Shown here piece after piece: positions 36,771 to 46,504 of a stretch of 64,000 bases of DNA. Position 1 is the first letter of the stretch; the number at the start of each line of letters is the position of its first letter. Below the pieces are notes generated by a model. It worked only from the letters and a program-made list of their open reading frames with translations. It was not told where the DNA came from and searched no databases. The translations under genes and the position numbers were made by a program. Source of the stretch: Aquiluna sp. (lineage in GTDB: Bacteria; Actinomycetota; Actinomycetes; Actinomycetales; Microbacteriaceae); assembly GCA_021741585.1 (NCBI GenBank), contig JAIOXN010000001.1, forward strand, positions 186,001-250,000, read 5' to 3'.

Positions 36771-38144
36771 TTGTCTGATCAGAACTTTGACCTAGTAATC
36801 CTCGGTAGCGGATCGGGTGGCTATGCTGCCGCCCTAAGGGCCGCGCAACTTGATATGAAGGTTGCACTGGTTGAGAAGGACAAAGTTGGAGGGACCTGTT
36901 TGCACAAAGGTTGCATCCCAACTAAAGCGTTATTGCACTCAGCCGAAGTTGCAGATGTCACCAAGGAGGCTTCTCACTACGGTGTGAATGCGACCTTCCA
37001 GTCAATCGACATGGGCGCTGTTAACGCCTACCGCGATGGAATTGTTGACAAGCTCTATAAAGGACTTTCTGGACTTGTAAACCAGAAGAACATCACCCTC
37101 TTCCAGGGTGAGGGCAGGTTGACCGGGCCAAAGACCATCACTGTAAATGGCGAGAATTTGACCGGTAAGAACGTAATTTTGGCGACAGGCTCTAATACTC
37201 GCACCCTAGGTATCGAAATCGGTGGTCGTGTTATTACCTCAGACCAAGCGCTTCAGATGGACTTCGTGCCAAGCAGAGTAGCGATCCTTGGTGGCGGCGT
37301 CATCGGTGTTGAATTCGCTTCCATCTGGCGATCATTTGGAGCCGAGGTTGTGATCATTGAAGGTGCTGATCGTCTAGTACCTAACGAGGATCCTGCTATG
37401 AGCAAGGGGCTTGAGCGTGCTTACCGCAAGCGCGGAATCGAATTTAAACTTGGAAACAAATTCAAGACAGTAACACAGCTGCCAACGGGCGTAACTGTAG
37501 AACTTGAAAACGGAGACCAAGTCACCGCCGAGATTCTTCTAGTTGCCGTAGGTCGGGGACCAAATGCGACTGGCTTTGGCTTCGAAGAGCAGGGCGTGGC
37601 CATGGATCGCGGCTTTGTTCTTACTAATGACCGTCTAGAGACAAACCTTTCCGGCGTGTACGCCGTAGGTGACATCGTCCCAGGCCTTCAGCTTGCACAC
37701 CGTGGCTTTATGCAGGGCATTTTCGTTGCAGAAGAGATTGCCGGTCTCAAGCCAATCAAGGTTGATGAATACGGCATCCCACGCGTTACATATTGCGAAC
37801 CAGAGATAGCTTCTGTTGGCCTCACCGAGGCTCAGGCTAAAGAAAAATTTGGTGCTGACAAGGTATCCACCTACGAATACAACTTGGCTGGCAATGGTAA
37901 GAGCAACATCCTTGGCACTGCCGGCGTAGTGAAGCTAATCCGCGAGATCAACGGGCCTGTCATTGGGTTCCACATGATTGGGTCTAGAGCTGGAGAGCAA
38001 ATTGGTGAGGCTCAGCTGATTGTGAACTGGGAAGCTTACCCAGAGGACGTTGCACCTTTGATTCACGCTCACCCAACCATGAACGAAGCCATCGGCGAAG
38101 CGCACCTTGCTCTTGCCGGCAAGCCTTTGCACGCCCACGCATAA
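36771..38144 (+). CDS. lpdA: Dihydrolipoyl dehydrogenase (E3)
   Basis: FAD enzyme that reoxidises dihydrolipoyl groups of 2-oxoacid dehydrogenase complexes. It has GSGSGGYAAALRAAQL (FAD), the redox disulfide GGTCLHKGCIP, the NAD site GGGVIGVEFASIW, AVGDIV and the C-terminal HAHPTMNEA with the catalytic His-Glu. I choose TTG at 36771 (MSDQNFDLVI), because GGAG lies six bases upstream and this fits the family's N-terminus; an in-frame TTG at 36747 would add eight residues. It is followed by sucB after 21 bp. Confidence 0.96.
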   Translation: MSDQNFDLVILGSGSGGYAAALRAAQLDMKVALVEKDKVGGTCLHKGCIPTKALLHSAEVADVTKEASHYGVNATFQSIDMGAVNAYRDGIVDKLYKGLSGLVNQKNITLFQGEGRLTGPKTITVNGENLTGKNVILATGSNTRTLGIEIGGRVITSDQALQMDFVPSRVAILGGGVIGVEFASIWRSFGAEVVIIEGADRLVPNEDPAMSKGLERAYRKRGIEFKLGNKFKTVTQLPTGVTVELENGDQVTAEILLVAVGRGPNATGFGFEEQGVAMDRGFVLTNDRLETNLSGVYAVGDIVPGLQLAHRGFMQGIFVAEEIAGLKPIKVDEYGIPRVTYCEPEIASVGLTEAQAKEKFGADKVSTYEYNLAGNGKSNILGTAGVVKLIREINGPVIGFHMIGSRAGEQIGEAQLIVNWEAYPEDVAPLIHAHPTMNEAIGEAHLALAGKPLHAHA

Positions 38145-38165
38145 GAATTTAGGAAGGTAATTCAA

Positions 38166-39512
38166 ATGAGTGAAGTAGTTCTCCCCGCCCTAGGCGAATC
38201 AGTAACCGAGGGAACCATCACAAGATGGCTCAAGAAAGTTGGCGACACCGTTGCCGTCGACGAGGCGCTGGTTGAGGTTTCAACCGACAAGGTCGATACA
38301 GAGATTCCTAGCCCGGTCGCCGGCGTGATCCAGCAGATCATGGTCCAGGAAGACGAAACCGTAGCTGTTGGTGCTGTATTGGTGATCATCGGAGACTCCG
38401 CTGCTGCCCCAGCTGAAGCTCCCGCGGCTCCGGCACCCGTCGCTGCACCAGTGGTCGAGACCCCTGCTCCAGTCGCAGCAGCCCCTGTTGCACCTGCTCC
38501 TGTTGTTGCCCCACCTGTTGCACCTGCACCCGTTGTTTCCACTCCCCCTCAAGTTCCGCCTATTGCTGCTCCAGTCGCTGCACCTGTTGCTCAAGCTGCA
38601 GTGAGCGAGTCGGACCCCAACTACATAACCCCTATCGTTCGCAAGCTCGCGAACGATATGGGTGTCAACCTTGCTAACGTTCAAGGCACTGGTGTTGGCG
38701 GACGCATCCGAAAGGAAGACGTTCTTGCCGCGGGGTCTGGAACGCATGCAACCACTTCTGCTCCAGCTGCACCTGTTCAGACAGCGGCATCACCGCTGCG
38801 CGGAACCACGGAGAGCATGTCTCGACTACGCAAGGTTCTGGCGGAGCGTGCTGTTGCCTCCATGCAGTCGACTGCACAGCTGACAACAGTAGTTGAGGTC
38901 GACGTAACCAGGATTGCGAATCTACGCAAGAGCGTTCAAGCTGCATTTACCGCAAAGACGGGTGTGAAGTTGAACTTCATGCCATTCTTCACATTGGCTG
39001 CTGCCGAAGCTCTTCAGGCTCATCCGAAGATCAACAGCTCCGTTGAGGGTGAGACTATCGTCTACCACCCAAGCGAGAACATTTCTTTCGCAGTTGACAC
39101 CGAAAAGGGTCTACTAACGCCAGTTATTAGAGATGCTGCGTCACTGAACATCGCTCAGATTGCGCAGCAGATTTCAGACCTAGCGGCCCGCACTCGCGCA
39201 AGTCAGCTCAAACCTGATGAGTTAGCAGGCGGAACTTTCACTCTGACCAACACTGGTTCACGCGGCGCGCTTTTCGACACACCTGTTGTGTTCCTGCCCC
39301 AGAGTGCAATTCTTGGCACAGGAATCGTGACAAAGCGTCCAGCTGTCGTAACTGATGCAGATGGAAATGAAGCAATCGCGATTCGTTCGCTTGTTTACCT
39401 AGCTCTCTCATACGACCACCGGACCATTGATGGCGCAGATGCTTCACGATTCCTAACTGACCTAAAGAAGCGTCTCGAAGATGCAAACTTTGAGGCGAAC
39501 CTAGGGATTTAG
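38166..39512 (+). CDS. sucB: 2-oxoacid dehydrogenase E2 (dihydrolipoamide acyltransferase)
   Basis: E2 core enzyme of 448 residues. One lipoyl domain (about 1-75) carries the lipoylation site EVSTDKVDTEIPSP; a long Ala/Pro/Val linker (about 80-145) leads to the E1/E3-binding domain ITPIVRKLANDMGVNL and GTGVGGRIRKEDVL; the acyltransferase domain ends with LSYDHRTIDGADASRF. In Actinobacteria one E2 often serves both pyruvate and 2-oxoglutarate dehydrogenases, and the AceE in this window needs an E2, so aceF may be the better name. AGGAAGG precedes the ATG. Confidence 0.94.
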   Translation: MSEVVLPALGESVTEGTITRWLKKVGDTVAVDEALVEVSTDKVDTEIPSPVAGVIQQIMVQEDETVAVGAVLVIIGDSAAAPAEAPAAPAPVAAPVVETPAPVAAAPVAPAPVVAPPVAPAPVVSTPPQVPPIAAPVAAPVAQAAVSESDPNYITPIVRKLANDMGVNLANVQGTGVGGRIRKEDVLAAGSGTHATTSAPAAPVQTAASPLRGTTESMSRLRKVLAERAVASMQSTAQLTTVVEVDVTRIANLRKSVQAAFTAKTGVKLNFMPFFTLAAAEALQAHPKINSSVEGETIVYHPSENISFAVDTEKGLLTPVIRDAASLNIAQIAQQISDLAARTRASQLKPDELAGGTFTLTNTGSRGALFDTPVVFLPQSAILGTGIVTKRPAVVTDADGNEAIAIRSLVYLALSYDHRTIDGADASRFLTDLKKRLEDANFEANLGI

Positions 39513-39649
39513 TTCTTTCTGTCTGGACTCGGCTTCAGATAAACTGCACGATTGCCGCGAGGAGTGAGTTTGGTGACTACGTTTGCCAGCTCTCTTGGAT
39601 TGCCCCAAATAAGAAGAACACGCTTGCCTGTCTTGATGTGTAGATTCAT
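39509..39649 (-). CDS. Small hypothetical protein (46 residues)
   Basis: Minus-strand frame from ATG 39647-39649 to TAA 39509-39511. The product looks like a compact folded peptide: LHIKTGKRVLLIWG (strand), NPRELANVVTKL (helix), then GNRAVYLKPSP (strand), ending DRKN. The alternation and the low-bias composition are protein-like rather than random, and it fills most of an otherwise empty 220-bp spacer. It overlaps the sucB stop by four bases. No clear ribosome-binding site and no family that I recognise, so the call is tentative. Confidence 0.5.
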   Translation of the reverse strand: MNLHIKTGKRVLLIWGNPRELANVVTKLTPRGNRAVYLKPSPDRKN

Positions 39650-39732
39650 AAATTACAGTTTGCCCAGATCATCTTTTGGCGAGATGGCACTATCTCAATC
39701 TGTTGATAAGTCTCAACTTCTGTGTTGTGCGC

Positions 39733-40374
39733 ATGCCTGAATTTAGAAGAGTGGGTTTCGACCCAAATTTCATCGGGTACCAAGAAGGCTTTGACCTGCA
39801 GAATCAAGTTCACGCGGACGTTGTCGCAAGAATTCTGCCAGACACCGTTCTCCTGCTTGAACACCGAAGCGTATACACCGCGGGAAAACGCACCGAAATG
39901 GAAGAACTGCCCAGAGATGGCAGCGAGTACTTCGAAACAAATCGCGGTGGAAAGATAACCTGGCATGGGCCAGGACAACTTGTTGGCTACCCGATCATGC
40001 ATCTCCCGCAGCCAATTGATGTAGTTGGCTACGTCAGGTTCTTGGAGCAGGTGCTGATTGACTGTATTGCGGAGTTCGGAATCACCGGCACCAGGGTCGA
40101 TGGGCGGACTGGGGTCTGGGTAGAAACCACAGGTGGATATGAAAAAGTAGCGGCGATTGGAATTCGTGTTGCTGAAAAAGTAACCATGCACGGCTTCGCA
40201 CTCAACTGCAATAACTCATTGGAACCCTATGAGCACATCATCGCTTGTGGAATCTCAGACGCTAAGACCACAACATTGAGCAAGCTTGCCGGCAGGAACA
40301 TAACCCCACTTGATGCAGTTACCCTTATAGAGAAGCGAATGGGAGAGATACCGAATGTCAGAATCAAAGCCTGA
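39733..40374 (+). CDS. lipB: Octanoyl-ACP:protein octanoyltransferase
   Basis: First enzyme of lipoate synthesis; moves octanoyl groups from ACP to lipoyl domains. The 213-residue protein shows [28 protein letters not shown] (catalytic Lys) and [12 protein letters not shown] (catalytic Cys). I choose ATG 39733 ([11 protein letters not shown]); an upstream extension lacks support. It overlaps lipA by 20 bp and follows sucB, whose lipoyl domain is a substrate. Confidence 0.94.
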   Translation: MPEFRRVGFDPNFIGYQEGFDLQNQVHADVVARILPDTVLLLEHRSVYTAGKRTEMEELPRDGSEYFETNRGGKITWHGPGQLVGYPIMHLPQPIDVVGYVRFLEQVLIDCIAEFGITGTRVDGRTGVWVETTGGYEKVAAIGIRVAEKVTMHGFALNCNNSLEPYEHIIACGISDAKTTTLSKLAGRNITPLDAVTLIEKRMGEIPNVRIKA

Positions 40375-41347
40375 GCGCAAACTTCTGCGAATTGAAGTCC
40401 GCAACAGTGAGACTCCCATCGAGCGCAAACCAGAGTGGATCAAGACCACAGCAAAAATGGGCCCGGAGTACCGCCAGCTTCATTCGCTCGTGAAAGAACA
40501 AGGGCTTCACACAGTTTGCCAGGAGGCTGGCTGCCCAAACATTTTTGAGTGCTGGGAAGATCGAGAAGCAACATTTTTGATTGGTGGTTCACAGTGCACA
40601 AGGCGCTGCGATTTCTGCCAAATTGACACCGGAAAACCTGCTGCTTTCGATGCAGATGAGCCGCGACGTGTCGGAGCCTCAGTAAAAGAAATGGATCTTC
40701 GCTACGCGACAGTAACCGGGGTTGCAAGAGACGACCTGCCAGATGAAGGCGCTTGGCTCTACGCTGAAACAATCCGACAGATACACAAGAAGTCACCCGG
40801 CACCGGAGTGGAGATTCTGGTTCCAGATTTCTCAGGAAATCCAGTGCACCTTCAGAAGGTATTTGATGCAAAGCCAGAGGTTTTTGCCCACAACGTAGAG
40901 ACCGTTCCCCGCATTTTTAAGAGCATTCGACCCGCCTTTGACTACAACCGCTCTCTAGATGTACTTACCCAGGCGCGCGAAGCGGGAATGGTCACTAAGT
41001 CAAACCTGATCCTTGGAATGGGCGAAGAGAAGGAAGAAGTCTCGCAAGCGCTTCAAGACCTTCATGATGCGGGTACGGACATCATCACAATCACCCAGTA
41101 CCTCAGACCTTCACCCAGACACCACCCGGTTACCCGCTGGGTAAAGCCTCAGGAGTTCATCGACTTCGCAAAAGAGGCCGAAGAGATTGGGTATCTAGGT
41201 GTTTTATCAGGGCCATTGGTCAGATCAAGCTACCGCGCCGGCAGATTATGGGCGAAGAGCATGATTGCCAAGGGGCGAGAAATACCTCAAGAGCTTTATC
41301 ACTTGGCAGAGAAACTCGAGTTTTCGCAAGCCACCGCTGTCGCATAG
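40355..41347 (+). CDS. lipA: Lipoyl synthase
   Basis: Radical SAM enzyme that inserts two sulfurs into octanoyl-lysine. The 330-residue protein carries the auxiliary-cluster cysteines in [14 protein letters not shown] and the radical SAM CxxxCxxC in CTRRCDFCQ, plus the C-terminal RSSYRAG with the cluster-ligating serine. It is translationally linked to lipB. AGAG lies before the ATG inside lipB. Confidence 0.97.
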   Translation: MSESKPERKLLRIEVRNSETPIERKPEWIKTTAKMGPEYRQLHSLVKEQGLHTVCQEAGCPNIFECWEDREATFLIGGSQCTRRCDFCQIDTGKPAAFDADEPRRVGASVKEMDLRYATVTGVARDDLPDEGAWLYAETIRQIHKKSPGTGVEILVPDFSGNPVHLQKVFDAKPEVFAHNVETVPRIFKSIRPAFDYNRSLDVLTQAREAGMVTKSNLILGMGEEKEEVSQALQDLHDAGTDIITITQYLRPSPRHHPVTRWVKPQEFIDFAKEAEEIGYLGVLSGPLVRSSYRAGRLWAKSMIAKGREIPQELYHLAEKLEFSQATAVA

Positions 41348-41348
41348 C

Positions 41349-41354
41349 TAAACT
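41349..41354 (+). promoter_or_regulatory. Putative -10 box (leaderless) for the DUF4191 gene
   Basis: TAAACT ends 7 nt before the GTG start and begins 1 nt after the lipA stop codon. No Shine-Dalgarno site is present. Confidence 0.45.
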
Positions 41355-41361
41355 ATCTGAC

Positions 41362-42063
41362 GTGGCTAAAGACAAGAGCAAAAAACCAGGACGTTTGCGC
41401 CAGCTATGGCGCGTTTATAAGATCACCGCGAAAGCTGACCCGAGCGCTGCTTGGCTCTCGCTATTAGCCTTCTTGCTGTCGACAGCAGTTGGACTAGGTC
41501 TCGCTTACTTCCTCGGTGAAGGTAACCCATTCACTTTCGTTCTGTATGTGGTTTTCGGCATCTTCACGGGAATCTTGCTTGCCATGATTGTCATGTCAAA
41601 GCGAGCCGAGAAGAATGCCTATCTCCAAATTGAAGGTCAAGCCGGAGCAGTCGGTGCAGTTCTAGACTCACAGATTCGCAGGTCATGGCGTGCCAACGCT
41701 ATGCCGGTTGCAGTTAGCCCAAAGACTAGAGAAGCGGTATACCGCATGATTGGGCCAGCAGGTGTTGTGCTCATCGGTGAGGGCGACTCAGCCAAACTTT
41801 CCCAGATGCTTGATGACGAAGGCCGTAAGGTTCAAAGAGCAGTACCAGGCGTAACCATTCAGAAGCTCAGGGTTAACACTTCGGAGCACGGCGTGCGTTT
41901 ATTCGCCCTATTGAAGACTGTCTATAAACTTCCAAAGGCTATCAATCGCGCTGAGATAACAGCAGTTGCGAATCGATTGGATTCTTTGGCGGGGGCATCG
42001 GCTGTGCCGATCCCAAAGGGAATTGACCCAATGCGTGCAAGAGCTCCAAAGCGCAAGTCTTAA
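41362..42063 (+). CDS. DUF4191 membrane protein
   Basis: Actinobacterial protein of 233 residues. A basic N-terminus (KDKSKKPGRLRQLW) precedes two membrane helices (about 30-50 and 58-78), then a cytosolic domain with the family block LQIEGQAGAVGAVLDSQIRR and WRANAMPVAVSPKTREAVYR. Function unknown; the family consistently lies between lipA and glnA in Actinobacteria, as here. GTG 41362 is chosen because the frame upstream is only the shadow of lipA. Confidence 0.88.
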   Translation: MAKDKSKKPGRLRQLWRVYKITAKADPSAAWLSLLAFLLSTAVGLGLAYFLGEGNPFTFVLYVVFGIFTGILLAMIVMSKRAEKNAYLQIEGQAGAVGAVLDSQIRRSWRANAMPVAVSPKTREAVYRMIGPAGVVLIGEGDSAKLSQMLDDEGRKVQRAVPGVTIQKLRVNTSEHGVRLFALLKTVYKLPKAINRAEITAVANRLDSLAGASAVPIPKGIDPMRARAPKRKS

Positions 42064-42096
42064 CATTCCTGAAACAATAAACCGATAAATTGTGAT

Positions 42097-42121
42097 CATT
42101 CCGTTTGGAATGGCCCATAAA
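42097..42121 (+). promoter_or_regulatory. Putative glnA promoter with operator-like inverted repeat
   Basis: A perfect 6-bp inverted repeat CATTCC-gttt-GGAATG (42097-42112) lies directly before CATAAA (42116-42121), a -10 candidate that would give a leader of about 18 nt with GAGAGGGA upstream of the glnA ATG. The repeat's position between the -35 and -10 zones suits a regulator-binding site; it does not resemble the known GlnR box. Confidence 0.4.
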
Positions 42122-42145
42122 GCAGACATTTAGAGAGGGAACTTC

Positions 42146-43570
42146 ATGTTCAAAACTGCCTCCGAGGTGCTTGCATATATCAAGGAAAACGACGTTAAGT
42201 TCCTAGATGTACGCTTCACCGACCTACCAGGCGTTCAGCAGCACTTCAACCTGCCGGTTTCTCAGATTGATGAGGACTTTTTTGCGAATGGGCAGCTATT
42301 TGATGCTTCTTCCATCCGCGGATTTGCTTCGATTCACGAATCTGACATGCAGTTGATTCCTGATGTGACAACCGCGTACATCGACCCATTCCGTGTTGAG
42401 AAGACACTGATCATTAGCTTCGACATTTACAACCCGAGAAACGGTGAGCTATACCACCGCGACCCTCGCCAGGTTGCTCACAAGGCTGAGCGTTACTTGC
42501 AGTCAACCGGCATCGCAGACACTGCATTCTTCGCTCCAGAAGCCGAATTCTTCATCTTTGACGAGGTCCGCTATGAGACCAAGGCAAACACCGCTTTCCA
42601 CATTGTGGACTCGGTTGAAGGTGCATGGAACACTGCTCGCATTGAAGACGGTGGAAACCTTGGAAACAAGACCGCCTACAAGGGCGGTTACTTCCCAGTT
42701 TCTCCAGTTGACCACCTAGCTGACATCCGCGACACCATCGTTTTGGAGCTTGAGGATGCAGGTCTAGATGTTGAGCGAAGCCACCACGAGGTTGGCACCG
42801 CAGGACAGTGTGAGATCAACTACCGCTTTGACACTCTGGTCAAGTCCGCAGACGACGTTCTGAAGTTCAAGTACATCGTGAAGAATGTTGCACACCAATA
42901 CGGCAAGACCGCTACCTTTATGCCAAAGCCATTATTTGGCGACAACGGCTCCGGTATGCACGTTCACCAGTCACTTTGGAAAGACGGCAAGCCATTGTTC
43001 TACGACGAGGCTGGCTACGGTGGCCTCAGCGATGTTGCACGCTGGTACATCGGTGGTTTGCTAAAGCACGCTCCAAGCCTGCTCGCATTCACTAACCCAA
43101 CCGTCAACTCATACCACCGCCTAGTTCCAGGCTTCGAAGCTCCAGTGAACCTGGTTTACTCTGCTGGTAACCGCTCGGCTGCAATCCGCATCCCAATGAC
43201 CGGAAGCAACCCGAAGGCTAAGCGCATCGAGTTCCGTGCCCCAGATGCATCCGGAAACCCATACCTAGCTTTCGCAGCAATGTTGATGGCAGGTCTTGAC
43301 GGCATCAAAAACCGCATTGAGCCACACGCTCCTGTGGACAAGGACCTTTACGAGTTGCCACCAGAGGAAGCCAAGAGCATTCCTCAGGTTCCAGGCACCC
43401 TTGCAGGTGTTCTTGACGCACTCGAGGCAGACCACGACTACCTAATGGAAGGCAATGTATTCACCAAGGATCTAATCGAGACTTGGATTGACTACAAGCG
43501 CGAGAAGGAAATCAAACCACTCGCACAGCGCCCACACCCATACGAGTTCGAGCTCTACTACGGCGTCTAA
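42146..43570 (+). CDS. glnA: Glutamine synthetase type I (adenylylatable)
   Basis: Central ammonia-assimilation enzyme, 474 residues, dodecameric by family. It has the GSI signatures [29 protein letters not shown] and the ATP-binding [21 protein letters not shown] region, and the adenylylation tyrosine in DLYELPPEE. That site is the target of GlnE, which is encoded convergently next door. A shared bidirectional terminator separates the two. Confidence 0.98.
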   Translation: MFKTASEVLAYIKENDVKFLDVRFTDLPGVQQHFNLPVSQIDEDFFANGQLFDASSIRGFASIHESDMQLIPDVTTAYIDPFRVEKTLIISFDIYNPRNGELYHRDPRQVAHKAERYLQSTGIADTAFFAPEAEFFIFDEVRYETKANTAFHIVDSVEGAWNTARIEDGGNLGNKTAYKGGYFPVSPVDHLADIRDTIVLELEDAGLDVERSHHEVGTAGQCEINYRFDTLVKSADDVLKFKYIVKNVAHQYGKTATFMPKPLFGDNGSGMHVHQSLWKDGKPLFYDEAGYGGLSDVARWYIGGLLKHAPSLLAFTNPTVNSYHRLVPGFEAPVNLVYSAGNRSAAIRIPMTGSNPKAKRIEFRAPDASGNPYLAFAAMLMAGLDGIKNRIEPHAPVDKDLYELPPEEAKSIPQVPGTLAGVLDALEADHDYLMEGNVFTKDLIETWIDYKREKEIKPLAQRPHPYEFELYYGV

Positions 43571-43585
43571 TAAGAATCAAATAAG

Positions 43586-43614
43586 AAAAGCGGGGCGAAA
43601 GCCCCGCTTTTTTT
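43586..43614. terminator. Bidirectional Rho-independent terminator between glnA and glnE
   Basis: Perfect 7-bp GC stem GCGGGGC/GCCCCGC with a GAAA tetraloop, extended by A/T pairs and flanked by A4 and T7. It serves glnA on the plus strand and glnE on the minus strand, and its last two bases are within the glnE stop codon. Confidence 0.93.
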
Positions 43615-46504
43615 ATGCAAAAAAGATCTTCTCGAAGCTCGAGCGCGCCTTACGGGTTGTAGAAAGGTAATCTTCCTCGAGCACAAATGCATCTCCAGGT
43701 TGGTACTCCAAGATCCTGGCCGCAGCTTCCAACTCCCTGAAGTCCGATGGAAGAACATCGATTCGTTTGTCCATTGCCAGAAATAGTGCGCTCCGGGCCC
43801 GCGATGAAATGATCCAACCTAGCCTCAATCGCTCTTCATCTTGCTGCTCAAGAATTCCGAGTTGGGAGAGCTCTCGCAGCGCTTCAAGAGTCGAGAGCGT
43901 CTTGAGCGATTCATGCTTATTTGCAAACCTCAGTTGAAGTAATTGGACCAGCCACTCGACATCACTAATGGCGCCTTTACCTAGCTTCAGGTGACGGAGC
44001 GGGTCGGCCCCCTGAGGCAATCTTTCACTCTCGACTCTCGCCTTGATTCGCTTGACTTCAATGATCTCTGCTTGAGAGAAACTTTTTGCGTAACGATATC
44101 CATCAATCAAATGCGTGAACTGCTCAACTAACGTTGAAGAGCCTGTTACCAATCGGGCTCGCAGCAGAGCCTGATACTCCCAGGTATCAGCCCACTTTTG
44201 GTAGTAGCCGCGGTAACCCTCTAGCGAACGGACCGTGACACCATTTTTACCTTCGGGCCTAAGACCAAGATCAAGTTCAAACTCAAGCAAGGCATCTTGC
44301 ACCAAAACAAGTAGCTCTTTGGTAAGAAACTCAGCCTTGTGCTGAGAGCCTTCAAATTCATCAAGGTAAACCAGCATTGCATCGGCATCAGAACCGAATC
44401 CCATCTCTGATCCACCCCACCGGCCCATGGCGATGATTCCGAAATCAAGCTGAATGTCAGTCTTACGCTTTGCTAGTTCAAGCATTGATCTCAGGTAAGC
44501 ATCAGAGATCGCAGTAAGACCGGCAGAAATCTGCTCAAGGCTGGTTACCCCAAGGACAGCGGAGAGTGCGACCCTTAGATATTCGCGACGCCTTATCTTT
44601 CTGATGCTTGCGGCGGAGAATTCGTTGGCAACGTCACGCTCTAGAACTGCGAGCATTTCGTTGGCAATTTCATCAACTCGCATGGGCAAGAGCTCTTCAG
44701 AGTCCCCCAGCCAGGCAGTTGACTCTGGAATGTGCTCAAGGAGCCGAGAGATCAGCGCCGAAGAGCTCAGTGCCCTCATTAGACGTTCTGCAGCACCAGA
44801 ACTATCCCTAAGCATCCTGAGGAACCAGTGGGTCTCCCCCAGCGCCTCACTTAGTCGGCGGAATGCAACCAAGGCTCGATCCGGTGCGGTGCCCTCTGCC
44901 ATAAAACGAAGCAGCACAGGCAAAAGAGTTCGCTGGATCGCAGCCCTGCGGGAAACACCTTGAGTGAGAGCGTTTATGTGACCTACGGCACCCTTTGGGT
45001 CCAAGAAGCCCAGCGCTGACAGACGGTCAAAGACCTCTTGATCGCTGAGTTTGACTTCGTCTGGCGAAAGCGCCGCCATCGCGCTGAGAAGCGGGCGGTA
45101 ATAGACAGAGTCGTGCAGGCCAGCTACCTCAAGCCTTGTTTTCTGCCACAGTTCAAGAACCTGAGCGCCGCTGTATTTCTGAGAGAGTCCCCGGCCAATA
45201 CGCCGAAGTTCGCTTTCGCTCTCTGGTAACAGGTGGGTGCGCCTTAGCTTTGTCAGTTGTACCCGGTGTTCTATCGCTCTAAGTGTGAGATAGCTCGATG
45301 TGAATGCAGTCTTCTCGCTTCTGCCAATCAAGCCCTTGTCACTTAGCGCTTCCAGCGCCGAGAGAGTGTCTGGCACCCGCAACGAATCATCCGTTACTCC
45401 GTGAACCAATTGGAGCAACTGGACAGTGAATTCAACGTCCCGCAGACCACCGCGACCAAGCTTGATGTCACGGTCCTTCTCGCTTGCAGGAATCAGATCG
45501 AGCACACGTCTTCGCATGTTGCGCGAGTTCTCGACGATTCCGGCACGATTGGCTCGCGACCAAATAAGAGGCTTGATGCGTTCTTCATAGGCTTTTCCAA
45601 GTTCAGAATCACCAGCTACATATCTTGCCTTGAGTAGGGCTTGAAACTCCCAATCCTCAGCCCACTTTTCGTAATAACTTGCGTGAGCATCCAAAGTTCT
45701 CACTAAGGCTCCAGATTTACCCTCTGGCCGAAGATTCGGATCAACTTGCCATAATCCTGGCTCAATCCCTGGTTCGTCGATAATTCGGGCCAACTTAGAT
45801 GCGAGCCTTGTGCCGACCTCAATCAGGTTCGGATTCTGGCCGCCAACCACATAAATGACATCGACATCGCTGACGTAATTGAGCTCTCTGGCGCCACACT
45901 TTCCCATGCCAATCACGGCAAGCCTGGTGTCCTGGATATCAGCCTCGGAGTAGCGTGCTTCACTTATCAGTTCTGCTCTAGCGATTGCCAAAGCACCTTC
46001 CAAGGCCCCGGATGCAAGATCAGATAGCGCCTGCATTATTTCTTTGACCGGTGCCTGGTGATTCTCGTGGCTGAGGTCGAAATCAATAACCTGCAAGAGC
46101 GCCATGCGGTATGAAACACGCAGCTCATCAGGGGTTGCTCCGCTCAAATTTAGAAGGGCAGATACTTTTGGAAGTGCAGGCTTTTTTGAGAACACGATCT
46201 TGTCAGGGTGACGAAGAAGAAAATCCCGCATCCCGTCTGAAGCTCCGAGAACCCTTGCCAAACGGTCAGCAGTTTCCTCTTTGGACAAGAGTCTCGCGGT
46301 TAACTTGGGGTCAATTCTTGCTAAATCAATGATTGCCGCCAAGGCCGCATCCGGTGATGCGCACTTGGAAATTGAAGAGAGGGCCGATCTACCTGAATCC
46401 CCCACATGACCAACTAGCTCTTCAAGCGCGGCAACGGTGTGACTTAGTGACTCAAAACCAAGCTTGGCAAGTTCCGAAAGGCTGGAAGAACGCGGATTGG
46501 ACAT
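43613..46504 (-). CDS. glnE: Bifunctional glutamine synthetase adenylyltransferase/deadenylase
   Basis: Regulator of glutamine synthetase, 963 residues, with two nucleotidyltransferase domains. The deadenylase-side motif is GMGKCGARELNYVSDVDVI (about 199-217) and the adenylylase-side motif is AMGRWGGSEMGFGSDADAM (about 695-713), each followed by a GlnD-type helical domain. It adenylylates the tyrosine seen in GlnA. It directly precedes nothing on its strand until the glnA terminator and starts right after the glnA2 stop, so it is cotranscribed with glnA2. Confidence 0.96.
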   Translation of the reverse strand: MSNPRSSSLSELAKLGFESLSHTVAALEELVGHVGDSGRSALSSISKCASPDAALAAIIDLARIDPKLTARLLSKEETADRLARVLGASDGMRDFLLRHPDKIVFSKKPALPKVSALLNLSGATPDELRVSYRMALLQVIDFDLSHENHQAPVKEIMQALSDLASGALEGALAIARAELISEARYSEADIQDTRLAVIGMGKCGARELNYVSDVDVIYVVGGQNPNLIEVGTRLASKLARIIDEPGIEPGLWQVDPNLRPEGKSGALVRTLDAHASYYEKWAEDWEFQALLKARYVAGDSELGKAYEERIKPLIWSRANRAGIVENSRNMRRRVLDLIPASEKDRDIKLGRGGLRDVEFTVQLLQLVHGVTDDSLRVPDTLSALEALSDKGLIGRSEKTAFTSSYLTLRAIEHRVQLTKLRRTHLLPESESELRRIGRGLSQKYSGAQVLELWQKTRLEVAGLHDSVYYRPLLSAMAALSPDEVKLSDQEVFDRLSALGFLDPKGAVGHINALTQGVSRRAAIQRTLLPVLLRFMAEGTAPDRALVAFRRLSEALGETHWFLRMLRDSSGAAERLMRALSSSALISRLLEHIPESTAWLGDSEELLPMRVDEIANEMLAVLERDVANEFSAASIRKIRRREYLRVALSAVLGVTSLEQISAGLTAISDAYLRSMLELAKRKTDIQLDFGIIAMGRWGGSEMGFGSDADAMLVYLDEFEGSQHKAEFLTKELLVLVQDALLEFELDLGLRPEGKNGVTVRSLEGYRGYYQKWADTWEYQALLRARLVTGSSTLVEQFTHLIDGYRYAKSFSQAEIIEVKRIKARVESERLPQGADPLRHLKLGKGAISDVEWLVQLLQLRFANKHESLKTLSTLEALRELSQLGILEQQDEERLRLGWIISSRARSALFLAMDKRIDVLPSDFRELEAAARILEYQPGDAFVLEEDYLSTTRKARSSFEKIFFA

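Noticed and set aside
38400-38600. Ala/Pro repeat tract as a distinct repeat element
   Set aside because: It is the normal flexible linker between the lipoyl and E1/E3-binding domains of the E2 protein.
41248-41361. Extended start for DUF4191 inside lipA
   Set aside because: The upstream frame is a shadow of lipA; the family begins with the basic AKDKSKKPGR segment at GTG 41362.
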